Below are positions 50,261 through 58,987 of a stretch of 64,000 bases of DNA, in pieces. The stretch covers positions 62,001 through 126,000 of the forward strand of contig NZ_JAUIYO010000005.1 of assembly GCF_044891285.1 (NCBI RefSeq). Direction: 5' to 3'. The notes below the pieces were generated by a model, which was not told where the DNA came from, searched no databases, and saw only the letters and a list, made by a program, of their open reading frames with translations. Position 1 is the stretch's first letter, and the number at the start of each line of letters is the position of its first letter. The stretch comes from Pseudobacillus lumedeiriae (GTDB lineage: Bacteria; Bacillota; Bacilli; Bacillales; Domibacillaceae). The position numbers and the translations under genes are program-made.

Positions 50261-53200
50261 TCATCTGCCCCTCCTCTGCCAGTTTTTCAAGTATATCTTT
50301 CTTCGGCATAATGAGCCGATAATTATTCTCTTCAAGTGATTCATCAAATTGACAGACAGGCCGATAAGAACAGAATTGGCACGGTGTCGTCTTTTTATAT
50401 TGATAAGGTGTAATATCGACGCTTCCATCAACAATTTGGTCACCCGACTGCTGGTATAGCTGCCGAATATGGCTTCTCATTCCTTTAAACACTTGTCTAT
50501 CAGCTGTTTGTGATGCTTTAGCTAGTTTGCCGCTCTTTGTAAAAGAAGCCGGGACAATGTCTGAAATGCCTGTCGCTAGGTTCATATCCATGAGCTGCAG
50601 CGCTTCCTCTTCTCCAAGAATGAGCCCTTTCATTTTAAACTTCTTAAACATTTCCTGCTCGATCTCTTCTAATGTCATGATTTTCTTGCTGCTGATGAGC
50701 GGATTGTGCACATGAAAATATAGCACACCCGCTGGGGAAGCCTGGGTACCGACGATCTGCGGCGAATACGTCAATATAATGTCTAAATAAGTAAGCATCT
50801 GCAAGGAAAGACCATAATACACTTCCGTCAAATCGAGGTCACGACTGCTTGATTTGTAATCAATGATCCGCAAATACACGCCCTCTTTTCCTTTCGCCTG
50901 ATCCACCCGGTCAATGCGGCCGGCGAGCGCCATTTTCGTACCATTTTTTAACGTAAAAGACAATGGCGGCAGTTCTTCTCCCGGTCCGAAGCCAAGCTCA
51001 ATACCGACAGGAGAAAAGCCGCTCGCTTTCGCCTGTCCGCTCAAGGCGTAGGAAGCCCGCCAAATAATCTGCTCTAGTTTTTTACTTAAATAAAGATGAC
51101 GGTTAGAACTTAATAGTATTTGGTTTTGCAGCTGAGGCGCCAGTTGTGTCACTGCTTCGCCCGCTAATCTTTGACATTGCTCCTTCGATAGTTCAGGCCA
51201 TTTTAATCCTCGTCTTTCTACTTCATCAGCGATCCACTTTAATGCACCATGAAACAAGTTGCCTATATCAGGCGCCTGCAGACGAAAAACATCCCGCTCC
51301 CGCAGCTTTAGTCCGTGTCTGGCAAAGTGTGAAAATGGACAGCTGTTAAACAGCTCCATCCGTGTAACACTTGCCAGCATTTCCTCTCCGTACAAATCTG
51401 TAGTGACTGTCTCATCAAGCTTTACGGCTTCATTTTTATAAAATAAGCTCGATAATACCCGTTTCGCTTTTTCTTTCTGCTGCGGGTGGTCCATGTAAAA
51501 GTTATACACGTCCCACCAGAAGTCATACACCGGATAGTGAAGTCCCTTTAACTGAAGCTGAGAGACTAAATAAGCTAACGTTGGATCAGGATGACATACG
51601 TATTGCAGCTGCGCCTGCTCATCCAATTCAGAAGGTTCATTTACGAGTAACTTTTCTTCCATAGCCGGAAACAATTCTTTGATTCTTTTAATGTATAAGG
51701 AGGGCAGCAATGATTTACCTTCATCATCGGCAATCGGGTAGGAGATATACAACCGGCGTGATGAAACAGTGAATGCGCGGTATGCCGTAAACTCCTCATC
51801 CAGCATTTTCCTCCTGCTGCTGAGTGCGAGTTTCATACCGTCCGCCAGCAGCTTTTCACGGTCTTCATCTGCTAATATGCCATCTTCTATTTGCCTTGCC
51901 GGCAATACACCATCATTGACGCCAATCATAAATACAGTATCGACATCACTTAAGCGGGAAAGTTCAAGATTCGCTACTGTCACTTGGTCTGCAGCAGGCG
52001 GCACGTTAGCAAATTTCATCGCTTCAAGCCCAGCGTCGATCACTGAAGAAAAATTTTTTAATGTCAGCGCTTCTTCGCCAAGCACTTCTACATATTGATC
52101 GAGCAGCTCCATGACCGCGTTCCATGCCTGGTTATGTTCTCTTGCTGCAACCAGATCTTCCCTCTCCTCCGCTTCTAAGCCGAACTTCTCTAGTTTTTCA
52201 GGAATATGAAGTTCTTCTAAATATAAATAAAGTGCTTCAGCATATTCTTTGCCTGTCGCTGCTTTTTTCAATCGGCGGGCCAATCGGGATACTGGTTCAG
52301 AGATCATCTTTCTTACTTCATTTAACTCTTCTTCAATCGCACGTTCTTCATCTGTTTGAATTTTATTTATCTGATCTAGTCCCCGATAGCGGCGATAACT
52401 CCAGTTTTCTTTTTCTATCCAACGGTCGCCTTTTATGCCATAAGCGAGCACGTAGTTTTCAAGCCGATCCATTTTCTCACGAAGCCGCGGCCAATTCTCC
52501 TGCATCGGGAACAGCAAATCTGTTTTCACGACACGAAAAACAGATTCATATCGCCAGTTGCTGCTGATCGTTTCCAGCGTGGCGCGAATCAGTTCAATTA
52601 ATGGATGATTCAGCATTGGGCGCTTTTGATCAATGAAAAAAGGAATCTCATAATCTCGAAATACGGTCTCAATCAGCTGTTGATATTCTTTTCCATTACG
52701 GACAAGCACAGCCATTTGCTTAAAGCGCAGGCCTTCTTCACGGGAAAGTTTTCGAATTTCTCTTGCTACCCCTTCAATTTCTGCTCTCCTGCTTGCTGCC
52801 TGCATCACGCAAAGATTTTCCGTTGATTCGAATGAATGAGGCGGACGGCTGTCGAAAGATGCTTCCAAATGTCTTAAGCTGTCCGTCTTGTATCGTTCTG
52901 GCGCAGTTAAAATGATATCTTCCTCTACGTGTATACCACTATCTCTTGCCAATTCATAAACAGTCGCATACGTTTCCCCGGTCATGCGGAATAAATGAGT
53001 TTCTTCAGGCAGCACAGAACGAAAGGGCTCATCGATGGTTAAAGCGATCGTTACCTTCTTCGCCCGTCTCATTACCTGATGCAGCACCATGTATTCCTGT
53101 GGAGTAAAGCTGTGAAAACCGTCCACAAACACTTCCGCTTGTTGGATATAATCTGAAACAGCTATAGCTTCTGCCAGTAAGTGCAAATAATCCTCCGAGT

Positions 53201-53738
53201 CGACATACTTGCCCATCAGCACTTCTTCAAAGTCACTATAAATCGTCTGCAAATCATGGAGTTTATCTGTTAACGCCTTCGCCCCTCCGCTTTTCTTCAA
53301 TTCCTCTTGCTTTTCTTCCAGCTCTTGTGGAGTAATACAATACCGTTTAAACTCTGTCAGCATAGACTCTACATGACTAATAAAACCATTCTTATCTGCT
53401 GCACCGGAAAATATTTTTAAATCTTCTTTTTTATCTTCAATGATTTTACGGATCAGCATATTCAATCCTGCTGAAGAAATATGCTGCCTGCTTATTCCTC
53501 CTGTCTCTTGAAGAACCCGCCAGGCAAGACGTGTAAAGCTGTATACTTGCGCTCTGATCATGCCTCCAAGCTCCCGATCAGAAGCTATTGAGTACTCAGA
53601 TAAAAAAGTCATCTGCTCCGGTACAAGGTAAATGACGGGGTCGCCGGCAGGGTGATGTTTAATCTTATTTTTTATTGATTCAAGCATTCGTCTCGTTTTG
53701 CCGGTACCTGACCGGCCGATCATAAATTGAACAGACAC
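50253..53738 (-). CDS. addB: ATP-dependent helicase/deoxyribonuclease subunit B (AddB)
   Basis: A 1161-residue partner of AddA. Walker A is IGRSGTGKT near residue 10. The helicase-like body recognises Chi and lacks full helicase motifs. The nuclease domain is visible as ALAGRIDRVD and YLRIIDYKSSSRDLD. Four iron-sulfur Cys are present: one in LFNSCPFSHFARHGL and three in CQFCSYRPVC. The TTG at 53753 lies on the ribosome site; the GTG at 53738, six bases after GGAGGGG, matches the usual AddB start. It is upstream of addA. Confidence 0.95.
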   Translation of the reverse strand: MSVQFMIGRSGTGKTRRMLESIKNKIKHHPAGDPVIYLVPEQMTFLSEYSIASDRELGGMIRAQVYSFTRLAWRVLQETGGISRQHISSAGLNMLIRKIIEDKKEDLKIFSGAADKNGFISHVESMLTEFKRYCITPQELEEKQEELKKSGGAKALTDKLHDLQTIYSDFEEVLMGKYVDSEDYLHLLAEAIAVSDYIQQAEVFVDGFHSFTPQEYMVLHQVMRRAKKVTIALTIDEPFRSVLPEETHLFRMTGETYATVYELARDSGIHVEEDIILTAPERYKTDSLRHLEASFDSRPPHSFESTENLCVMQAASRRAEIEGVAREIRKLSREEGLRFKQMAVLVRNGKEYQQLIETVFRDYEIPFFIDQKRPMLNHPLIELIRATLETISSNWRYESVFRVVKTDLLFPMQENWPRLREKMDRLENYVLAYGIKGDRWIEKENWSYRRYRGLDQINKIQTDEERAIEEELNEVRKMISEPVSRLARRLKKAATGKEYAEALYLYLEELHIPEKLEKFGLEAEEREDLVAAREHNQAWNAVMELLDQYVEVLGEEALTLKNFSSVIDAGLEAMKFANVPPAADQVTVANLELSRLSDVDTVFMIGVNDGVLPARQIEDGILADEDREKLLADGMKLALSSRRKMLDEEFTAYRAFTVSSRRLYISYPIADDEGKSLLPSLYIKRIKELFPAMEEKLLVNEPSELDEQAQLQYVCHPDPTLAYLVSQLQLKGLHYPVYDFWWDVYNFYMDHPQQKEKAKRVLSSLFYKNEAVKLDETVTTDLYGEEMLASVTRMELFNSCPFSHFARHGLKLRERDVFRLQAPDIGNLFHGALKWIADEVERRGLKWPELSKEQCQRLAGEAVTQLAPQLQNQILLSSNRHLYLSKKLEQIIWRASYALSGQAKASGFSPVGIELGFGPGEELPPLSFTLKNGTKMALAGRIDRVDQAKGKEGVYLRIIDYKSSSRDLDLTEVYYGLSLQMLTYLDIILTYSPQIVGTQASPAGVLYFHVHNPLISSKKIMTLEEIEQEMFKKFKMKGLILGEEEALQLMDMNLATGISDIVPASFTKSGKLAKASQTADRQVFKGMRSHIRQLYQQSGDQIVDGSVDITPYQYKKTTPCQFCSYRPVCQFDESLEENNYRLIMPKKDILEKLAEEGQMNE

Positions 53739-53884
53739 GCTCTTCCCCTCCAATAGGTTTTCTTCCTGCAGCTGTTTATATTATCTTTTTATCATAATAC
53801 AGATCATACGTTCTGTCATCTTCAGAAAAACACTAAACAGACGGCCAACGAAAAAAAGAGCCGGCGTTCTTCCCCGCTCCGCTC

Positions 53885-54502
53885 CTAGCCTCTTACTCTT
53901 TTCCTTTTTTCTTTTTTTTCAAGACGCCCTTCAATTTGCTTTCCAGCGATCCATAAAATAAAAATAATGCTCCCGAGGATCACTGTGCGAACTGGTTCTT
54001 TTATTAATGAAACGACATCATACCCAATAAAACTAATGGTAAAAATCATGACGGCTTTCCCGGTCATCACAGCCAATAAATATTGTTTGATGCTGATGTT
54101 GGATAAGCCAGCGACAATATTAACGACCGCAGACGGAGTGAAAGGAAAGCATAGGAGCAGAAACACCGGCCCAAAACCATGATTATCCACCCAGTTCATT
54201 AACTTTTTTACTTGATGGTGCTTGTACAAAAAGGATAATATTCTCCGCTGTCCATAATGTCTAATGAGCAGAAATACAAGCACGGCACCAGTAACTGAGC
54301 CACTCCAAGAGAGCAAAAAACCAAGCCAGAGCCCAAATGCACTAGCGTTTGCTAAAACAAATGCAAAGAGCGGCAAGACAGGCAGGAACGATTCAAGCAT
54401 AGGCAAAAAAAAGCCCGGCAGCGGACCGAACGATTCATACCTTTCAATCCATTCCATTATATTTTCAAGTGTAAACCATTCTTTCAAAGTGTTAACATCC
54501 AT
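53885..54502 (-). CDS. yhjE: TVP38/TMEM64 (DedA-like, VTT domain) membrane protein YhjE
   Basis: A 205-residue membrane protein with about five helices and the VTT domain. Characteristic segments are LPMLESFLPVLPLFAFVLANA and LLCFPFTPSAVVNIVAGLSNI (FPF-P motif). The C-terminus is basic (RLEKKEKRKRVRG). Homologues of this superfamily affect membrane lipid scrambling or polyprenol-phosphate transport; the role here is unknown. It lies upstream of addB, consistent with yhjE in the same B. subtilis region. The start follows AAGGGG. Confidence 0.85.
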   Translation of the reverse strand: MDVNTLKEWFTLENIMEWIERYESFGPLPGFFLPMLESFLPVLPLFAFVLANASAFGLWLGFLLSWSGSVTGAVLVFLLIRHYGQRRILSFLYKHHQVKKLMNWVDNHGFGPVFLLLCFPFTPSAVVNIVAGLSNISIKQYLLAVMTGKAVMIFTISFIGYDVVSLIKEPVRTVILGSIIFILWIAGKQIEGRLEKKEKRKRVRG

Positions 54503-54717
54503 GTTGTTATTCCCCTTGCATCTGCTGCGTTCATTTTTCTCATTTTATCATATATGAACGGTACGATTTCAACTAAAGCATACACCTCGTCAAGAAAACA
54601 ACTGCTGTTTGTCATCTTCTTTCTTATTTAAAAGGCAAATGATTTTTCCCAATCTTTTTAAAAGGGCAGCGGCGTTATGACTAAAATTTGAATTTTCTAA
54701 AAATTTTCAAGTTTTTG

Positions 54718-54746
54718 TTGATTACTTTCTGGGTATCACATATAAT
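54718..54746 (+). promoter_or_regulatory. Sigma-A promoter for the IDEAL protein gene
   Basis: TTGATT (54718-54723), a 17-base spacer and TATAAT (54741-54746), 28 bases before the start codon. The rest of the divergent gap 54503-54717 is AT-rich with no recognised element. Confidence 0.7.
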
Positions 54747-54773
54747 AAGAAAAAGGTATCCGAGGTGATGAAA

Positions 54774-55019
54774 ATGGAAAATAACCAGTATTTTACCGAA
54801 ATGATGAAGTCCCCGATGCCGCGTGAAAAAGTTAAAAGTGCAACTGCTGCCTACATTGACAGTTTTCTCAACGGAATTCTCTTCAAACAAGAAAAACAAA
54901 AGTTAATGGATGCGATCGACAAGTCACTTGATGAAGGAAATCGTGAATCATTTATCGAGTTGTCCGCCCTGCTAAATGAATTAGAGAAAAAATTCAAGGC
55001 AGAATCCGTCCTTCTTTAA
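54774..55019 (+). CDS. IDEAL domain-containing small protein
   Basis: An 81-residue protein whose C-terminal half is an IDEAL domain (KQKLMDAIDKSLDEGNRESFIELSALLNEL), a short two-helix domain named for its conserved residues and found in several Bacillus adaptor-like proteins such as YpiB and ComK-regulating factors. The N-terminal part (YFTEMMKSPMPREKVKSATA) is not recognised. Of two close ATGs, 54774 has the better spacing after GAGGTG. It is divergent from yhjE and convergent with the M48 peptidase gene. Confidence 0.8.
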   Translation: MENNQYFTEMMKSPMPREKVKSATAAYIDSFLNGILFKQEKQKLMDAIDKSLDEGNRESFIELSALLNELEKKFKAESVLL

Positions 55020-55076
55020 CATTCATCCTCTTTTATACTATGTTCCCCTTATGCCTGCAGGGTACGAAATCAGGGG

Positions 55077-55139
55077 CTGACTCAAAACAGCAAGTACATG
55101 GCACCTCTCTCAGAGAGGAGCCATGTACTTGTGGGTCAG
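55077..55139. repeat. Large 63-base hairpin between the IDEAL and M48 genes
   Basis: Outer arms CTGACTCA/TGGGTCAG (one G-U), inner arms CAAGTACATGGC/GCCATGTACTTG, and CCTCTC/GAGAGG around TCA. The inner stem has 18 pairs with one A-A mismatch. No T-run follows. The right arm overlaps the last bases of the M48 gene. It likely ends both convergent transcripts or acts as an RNA structure. Confidence 0.7.
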
Positions 55140-56458
55140 TCCTGGCTTTTTTGAGCGTCTGCACCTTCCTTTTTCTCCTTTTCCTTTTCACCTGGCAACG
55201 GATACGTTTCTATCATATAGATCCTTTCAGCCATTGCCGGGTGGCCGTACCGGAAGATCTTCACAAGCCCTGGAGGCTTCATTTCCGACAGTCCCTCTTT
55301 AGACAATTTGCGAAAAGCACTAATAGCAGCGTCTTTATTTTCGGTCATTTCAATGGCATAGGCATCAGCCTGCTTTTCTTCAAATCTAGATATGGCATTC
55401 GTAAATGGACTAATAGAGAATGTGAGTATGGAAATAACGAGTAAAAATAAAGGCAGCGTTCTTAATTGGGACAGTTCATGGATCTGCAGCTTCTCCCCAT
55501 ACTTACTGACCAGTTTCTCCATCCATTTGGCTGTGAGCCAAAATCCGAAAAAAGCAAGAACCAAATAACTGCCAATTCCAATGTAAATGTGCTTCTTTAC
55601 ATAATGAGCCATTTCGTGAGCCATCACGAATAAAATTTCATCCTCATTCAATTTATTTAACGTAGTATCCCATAAAACAATACGGGCATGATCCCCTATC
55701 CCCGTGACATATGCGTTCAAAGCATTGGTTTCTTTCGACTTGTTTACTTCATACACATGATCGGCCGGGATATCCGCCCTGTCTGCAAGGTCCAAAATTT
55801 TTGCTTCCAGCTGTTTATTTTTTAATGGGTAAAAATCGTTATATAGCGGATCAATAATCACCGGCTGGACATACATCATAAAAATAGTGAAAGGCACAAA
55901 TAACATCCATGCAGCCAGCCACCATTTTTTCTTAAATTTTTTCATCAGACCGTACAACGTAAAAATGAGCACGGACATAATCGCATAGCTGATCCAAAAG
56001 TCAATGAGTTCATTTTTCATCCACTGTGAAAACGTTTGGGCAGAAATATGGTAGGCTTTCGAAAAATGGTAACCGATGTATTGAAGAGGAAATGCGAGCA
56101 AAAATGTGAGTACAGATAAATAAAATAAGTATATGGCGGTCTGTCCAAAAGAAAAGCGCACCGTTTGCTTTGACCATTCCTCAAACTTTCTGGATATCCC
56201 TAGTATGACTATAAAAAAGTAAACGAGCCATTCAAACGGGACGCTAATAAAAAACAGCAAGTTTTTTATCGTTGAATATTCCTTAATCAAAGCCTGTTCT
56301 GCTTCACTTAAGAAAAGAGATGGATCAGCACTCGTCCCTTTATAAATCTCCGGGATGCCCCCTGCTGCCATTCCATATAAATAATAGTAAATGGCCAGCC
56401 CGAACAATCCATATCCCAATAAAGCAAAAGTGACCCACTTTTTCACTGCCTGTCTCAC
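55136..56458 (-). CDS. yhfN: M48 family Ste24-like membrane metalloprotease (YhfN)
   Basis: A 440-residue CaaX-protease-type zinc peptidase with about seven membrane helices. The zinc site HExxH is in LFVMAHEMAHYVKKH. The third ligand Glu is probably in SRFEEKQADAYAIEM. The Ste24-type segment IDPLYNDFYPLKNKQLEAKI and NALNAYVTGIGDHARIVLWD precede the zinc site. Its length and pattern match YhfN of B. subtilis. The acidic/basic tail EKEKEKKEGADAQKSQD is unusual but only low complexity. The physiological substrate is unknown. Confidence 0.9.
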   Translation of the reverse strand: MRQAVKKWVTFALLGYGLFGLAIYYYLYGMAAGGIPEIYKGTSADPSLFLSEAEQALIKEYSTIKNLLFFISVPFEWLVYFFIVILGISRKFEEWSKQTVRFSFGQTAIYLFYLSVLTFLLAFPLQYIGYHFSKAYHISAQTFSQWMKNELIDFWISYAIMSVLIFTLYGLMKKFKKKWWLAAWMLFVPFTIFMMYVQPVIIDPLYNDFYPLKNKQLEAKILDLADRADIPADHVYEVNKSKETNALNAYVTGIGDHARIVLWDTTLNKLNEDEILFVMAHEMAHYVKKHIYIGIGSYLVLAFFGFWLTAKWMEKLVSKYGEKLQIHELSQLRTLPLFLLVISILTFSISPFTNAISRFEEKQADAYAIEMTENKDAAISAFRKLSKEGLSEMKPPGLVKIFRYGHPAMAERIYMIETYPLPGEKEKEKKEGADAQKSQD

Positions 56459-56507
56459 TCCTTTCTCTATCCTTTACTATATTTAATATACAAGTTGTCC
56501 ATTTAGA

Positions 56508-56540
56508 ACAAAAAAATTCGCCGCTGCCAAAGCAGCGGCG
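56508..56540 (-). terminator. Terminator after lplJ
   Basis: On the minus strand CGCCGCTGC, loop TTTG, GCAGCGGCG, then AATTTTTTTG. Nine perfect GC-rich pairs. Confidence 0.9.
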
Positions 56541-56562
56541 ACTGAACGAGCCAAATTAGGTG

Positions 56563-57552
56563 TTAGTATAATAAATCAGCAAGCTCTTCCGAAGTTACTT
56601 TTCCGAAATAATGAGGCACATCAAGCGAATCAAGCGTTTGTTTAATCACACTCTTTTCATGTCTGACTCCTGTAAGTGCCTCCTCAATCTCATGTACATC
56701 GCCTGCTCCGAAAAAATCACCATATATTTTGCAATTTTGAATCATCCCGTTTTTCACATGCAATCTAACATCAATTAATCCAACTGGAAAACGGTGAGAG
56801 CGCTGAATGTTGAACGCAGGGGACTTCCCATAATTCCAATCCCATTTCTTATATCGCTCCTGTGAGATTTTTTCAATCATCTGCCAATCTTTTTCGCCAA
56901 GATGATATTGCGGGATTTCGTCTTTCCCATCAAAAATATTCTTTAATAAAAACTGGCGGAATTCTTCAATGGTCATCGGCAAGTCCAATAAATCGGCGAT
57001 ATTCGCCACGCGGCTTCTGATCGATTTAATTCCTTTTGACTCAATTTTATCTTTTCTCACTTTTAAGGCTGCTACTACATCGTCCATGTTCGTTTGGAAT
57101 AGTAACGTCCCATGACTAAACATCCGCCCTTTCGTAGAAAATTGGGCGTTACCCGAGATCTTATATCCCTTGGCGATAATATCATTCCTTCCACTCAATT
57201 CCGCTTCTAGTCCCAATTTATTCAAAGCCTTAACGACAGGTTCCGTAAACTTTTTAAAGTTGTGAAAACTGTCTCCATCATCCTTCGTAATAAAACTGAA
57301 ATTCAAATTGCCCAGGTCATGATAAACGGCTCCTCCTCCTGACAAACGGCGGACAATATGAATATGATTTTCCTCTACATAATCCACGTTGATCTCTTCA
57401 ATTGTATTTTGATTTTTCCCAATAATAATAGATGGTTCATTAATATAAAAAAGTAAATAGGACTCGTTGATATCTAAATACTTTACCGCATATTCTTCTA
57501 TCGCCAAGTTGACTCTTGGATCATTGATTCCATTGTTATCAATAAACAGCAC
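56563..57552 (-). CDS. lplJ: Lipoate-protein ligase LplJ
   Basis: A 329-residue lipoate-protein ligase A that activates lipoate with ATP and attaches it to lipoyl domains. The N-terminal catalytic domain has INEPSIIIGKNQNT, the lipoate-binding RRLSGGGAVYHDLGNLNFSF, and the catalytic-Lys segment GYKISGNAQ. RMFSHGTLLF follows. A C-terminal accessory domain (about 245-329) begins near FNIQRSHRFPVG. The start is GTG, preceded by GGAGGAA. It lies 13 bases after yhfI, so probably the same transcript. Confidence 0.93.
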   Translation of the reverse strand: MLFIDNNGINDPRVNLAIEEYAVKYLDINESYLLFYINEPSIIIGKNQNTIEEINVDYVEENHIHIVRRLSGGGAVYHDLGNLNFSFITKDDGDSFHNFKKFTEPVVKALNKLGLEAELSGRNDIIAKGYKISGNAQFSTKGRMFSHGTLLFQTNMDDVVAALKVRKDKIESKGIKSIRSRVANIADLLDLPMTIEEFRQFLLKNIFDGKDEIPQYHLGEKDWQMIEKISQERYKKWDWNYGKSPAFNIQRSHRFPVGLIDVRLHVKNGMIQNCKIYGDFFGAGDVHEIEEALTGVRHEKSVIKQTLDSLDVPHYFGKVTSEELADLLY

Positions 57553-57565
57553 AGCTATTCCTCCG

Positions 57566-58300
57566 TTATAATCCGATTTCTAAATCTTCTACCGCGAGCA
57601 AGACAGTTCCATAAAACTCTTCCTCTGCCTCCGCTTTCAACTTTTCCAATTCCCCAAAATGAGGAAGATGAGTTAACACAAGTGTATTCACTCCTGCTTG
57701 GCTGGCAAGCCGGCCCGCTTCTGTACTTGTCATATGGCCAGCAGCCTGTCCATCCATTCCTTTGTAAAAGTTACTTTCACAAAGAAGAAGGCTGCTGCCT
57801 CTCGTAAATGAAACGAACGCTTCTTGATAAGCAGAATCGGCCGTATAAACAACTGATTGTCGATGATTAGAAATTTTCATGGCATAACAAGGGACAGGAT
57901 GAACCGTGCGCAAAAATTCCACTGTAAATGGGCCGATCGACAGTTTTTCCTCCGGACGATATGCTTTCCCTTCTGTTAAATCTTTATATGTAAGAGCAGC
58001 AAATCCTTTTTCATCTTCTTGGTGTCCATAAATCGGCAGCGTGGAGACCTCTTTTCCTACATGTTTCCCTATTAAGAGCGCGTGTTGTAGTACACCAATG
58101 TCTGCTATGTGATCCGGATGGTAATGTGACAATAAAACAGCATCAAGCTGTTCGGGCTGAATATGATTTTGCAAACGTGATAGTACACCGCTTCCACAGT
58201 CAACCAGCATTTTAAAGCCACCCTCTTCAAATAAATACCCAGAACTTGCTTCATTCACTTTTGGATAGCCGCCCCAGCAGCCAATAACCGTAACATTCAT
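57566..58300 (-). CDS. yhfI: MBL-fold metallohydrolase (YhfI)
   Basis: A 244-residue metallo-beta-lactamase-fold protein like YhfI, related to RNase Z and PhnP-type phosphodiesterases. The metal motif is SHYHPDHIAD. Other ligands are probably the His in RTVHPVPCYAMKI, the Asp in YTADSAYQE, and the His in LVLTHLPHFG. The ATG at 58300 follows GGAAGGGG; an ATG at 58318 lies on the ribosome site. The substrate is unknown. It lies upstream of lplJ and divergent from yhfH, as in B. subtilis. Confidence 0.88.
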   Translation of the reverse strand: MNVTVIGCWGGYPKVNEASSGYLFEEGGFKMLVDCGSGVLSRLQNHIQPEQLDAVLLSHYHPDHIADIGVLQHALLIGKHVGKEVSTLPIYGHQEDEKGFAALTYKDLTEGKAYRPEEKLSIGPFTVEFLRTVHPVPCYAMKISNHRQSVVYTADSAYQEAFVSFTRGSSLLLCESNFYKGMDGQAAGHMTSTEAGRLASQAGVNTLVLTHLPHFGELEKLKAEAEEEFYGTVLLAVEDLEIGL

Positions 58301-58429
58301 GCAGTATACCCCTTCCATTCACTTTCCTCTTTATCCGTATTGTATTCCCGAAATCCCTTTCGTTCAACTTATCTATTTATTCGATTTTTTCAAAGATTTA
58401 ATAAAATATTGTTGACGAACACAATCTGT

Positions 58430-58435
58430 TATAAT
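58430..58435 (+). promoter_or_regulatory. -10 box for yhfH
   Basis: TATAAT preceded by TGT (extended -10 arrangement). A TTGACG lies only 12 bases upstream, too close to be its -35, so recognition probably depends on the extended -10. Confidence 0.5.
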
Positions 58436-58491
58436 ACAATTAACACAAATGAAACATCCGTTGTATAACAAAATTGAGGAGGAACCAACAA

Positions 58492-58626
58492 ATGGTTAAA
58501 AACATCATTGATTTTTTCAAAAACTTACCTGCTAAACAATGTACAAAGTGCAGTTCTTACATCGAAGAACAGCATGAATGCTACAGCCAACTTTGCGATG
58601 AGTGCACTGGTGTGAAAGATCTTTAA
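58492..58626 (+). CDS. yhfH: YhfH family small zinc-ribbon protein (44 residues)
   Basis: A 44-residue protein with cysteines at positions 17, 20, 30, 35 and 38 (QCTKCSSYIEEQHECYSQLC then DEC), a likely zinc-binding ribbon. It matches the small YhfH protein of B. subtilis by size and place, divergent from yhfI. GAGGAGGAA precedes the ATG. The function is unknown. Annotation pipelines often miss genes of this size. Confidence 0.85.
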   Translation: MVKNIIDFFKNLPAKQCTKCSSYIEEQHECYSQLCDECTGVKDL

Positions 58627-58665
58627 TTGATTGCTATCTCTTCATCTTTCAATTTTATATAAAGG

Positions 58666-58733
58666 GTCTATTGTTGATAGGAGCAAAAGGCGTGTGTCCT
58701 CGGCGGAAATCAACGAGCAAGTTGAACAAAGCC
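58666..58733. repeat. Family A dispersed repeat, short form with core remnant (copy A9)
   Basis: 68 bases: GTCTATTGTTGATAGGAGCA, AAAGGCGTGTGTCCTCGG, CGGAAATCAACGAGCAAG, ending TTGAACAAAGCC. Unlike other short forms, it keeps about 15 bases of core. It lies in the 361-base gap 58627-58987 with a terminator on each side and a weaker repeat, A10. Confidence 0.65.
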
Positions 58734-58743
58734 TATAAAGAAG

Positions 58744-58793
58744 AAGCTGATCCAAAAGGTCGTTAAAAATGACTTTTTAGGGTCAGTTTTTTC
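58744..58793 (+). terminator. Terminator downstream of yhfH
   Basis: CTGATCC and GGGTCAG pair (one G-U), extended inward by AAAAGGTC and GACTTTTT, and followed by TTTTTTCTTT. It stands after repeat A9, so A9 would be part of the yhfH transcript. Confidence 0.75.
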
Positions 58794-58835
58794 TTTAGAT
58801 TTTTTTGACAAAGTTCAAACGTTTATTTTTCACTG

Positions 58836-58927
58836 AGTTGGTTGTAGTCCAAGGCCCTAAGGCTCACCGTTTGCCCCGTGGAAAGTGAAGCGACTGGGAC
58901 GGAAATGAACGAACCAGTTTAAAAAAC
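58836..58927. repeat. Diverged repeat resembling family A (copy A10)
   Basis: TTGGTTGTAGTCC, AAGGCTCACCG, CCCCGTGGAAAGTGAAGCG, then GACGGAAATGAACGAACC and TTTAAAAAACC. The CGGAAATnAACGA end and the GGAAAGnGA motif recall family A cores, but most of the sequence differs. It may be a separate subfamily. Confidence 0.4.
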
Positions 58928-58931
58928 CATA

Positions 58932-58971
58932 CAAAAACAGAATGCCCCTAAAAGTTGGGACATCCTGTTTA
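58932..58971 (-). terminator. Terminator after yhgE
   Basis: On the minus strand AAACAGGATGTCCC, a loop AACTTTTAG, and GGGCATTCTGTTTTT pair with one mismatch and end in a T-run. It begins about 16 bases after the yhgE stop. Confidence 0.75.
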
Positions 58972-58987
58972 TTATCTAATATGTTTA

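Noticed and set aside
54680..54720. AAAA/TTTT runs resembling a ComK box before the IDEAL protein gene
   Set aside because: The runs lack the required spacing of two AAAAN5TTTT units, and a normal sigma-A promoter explains the gene.
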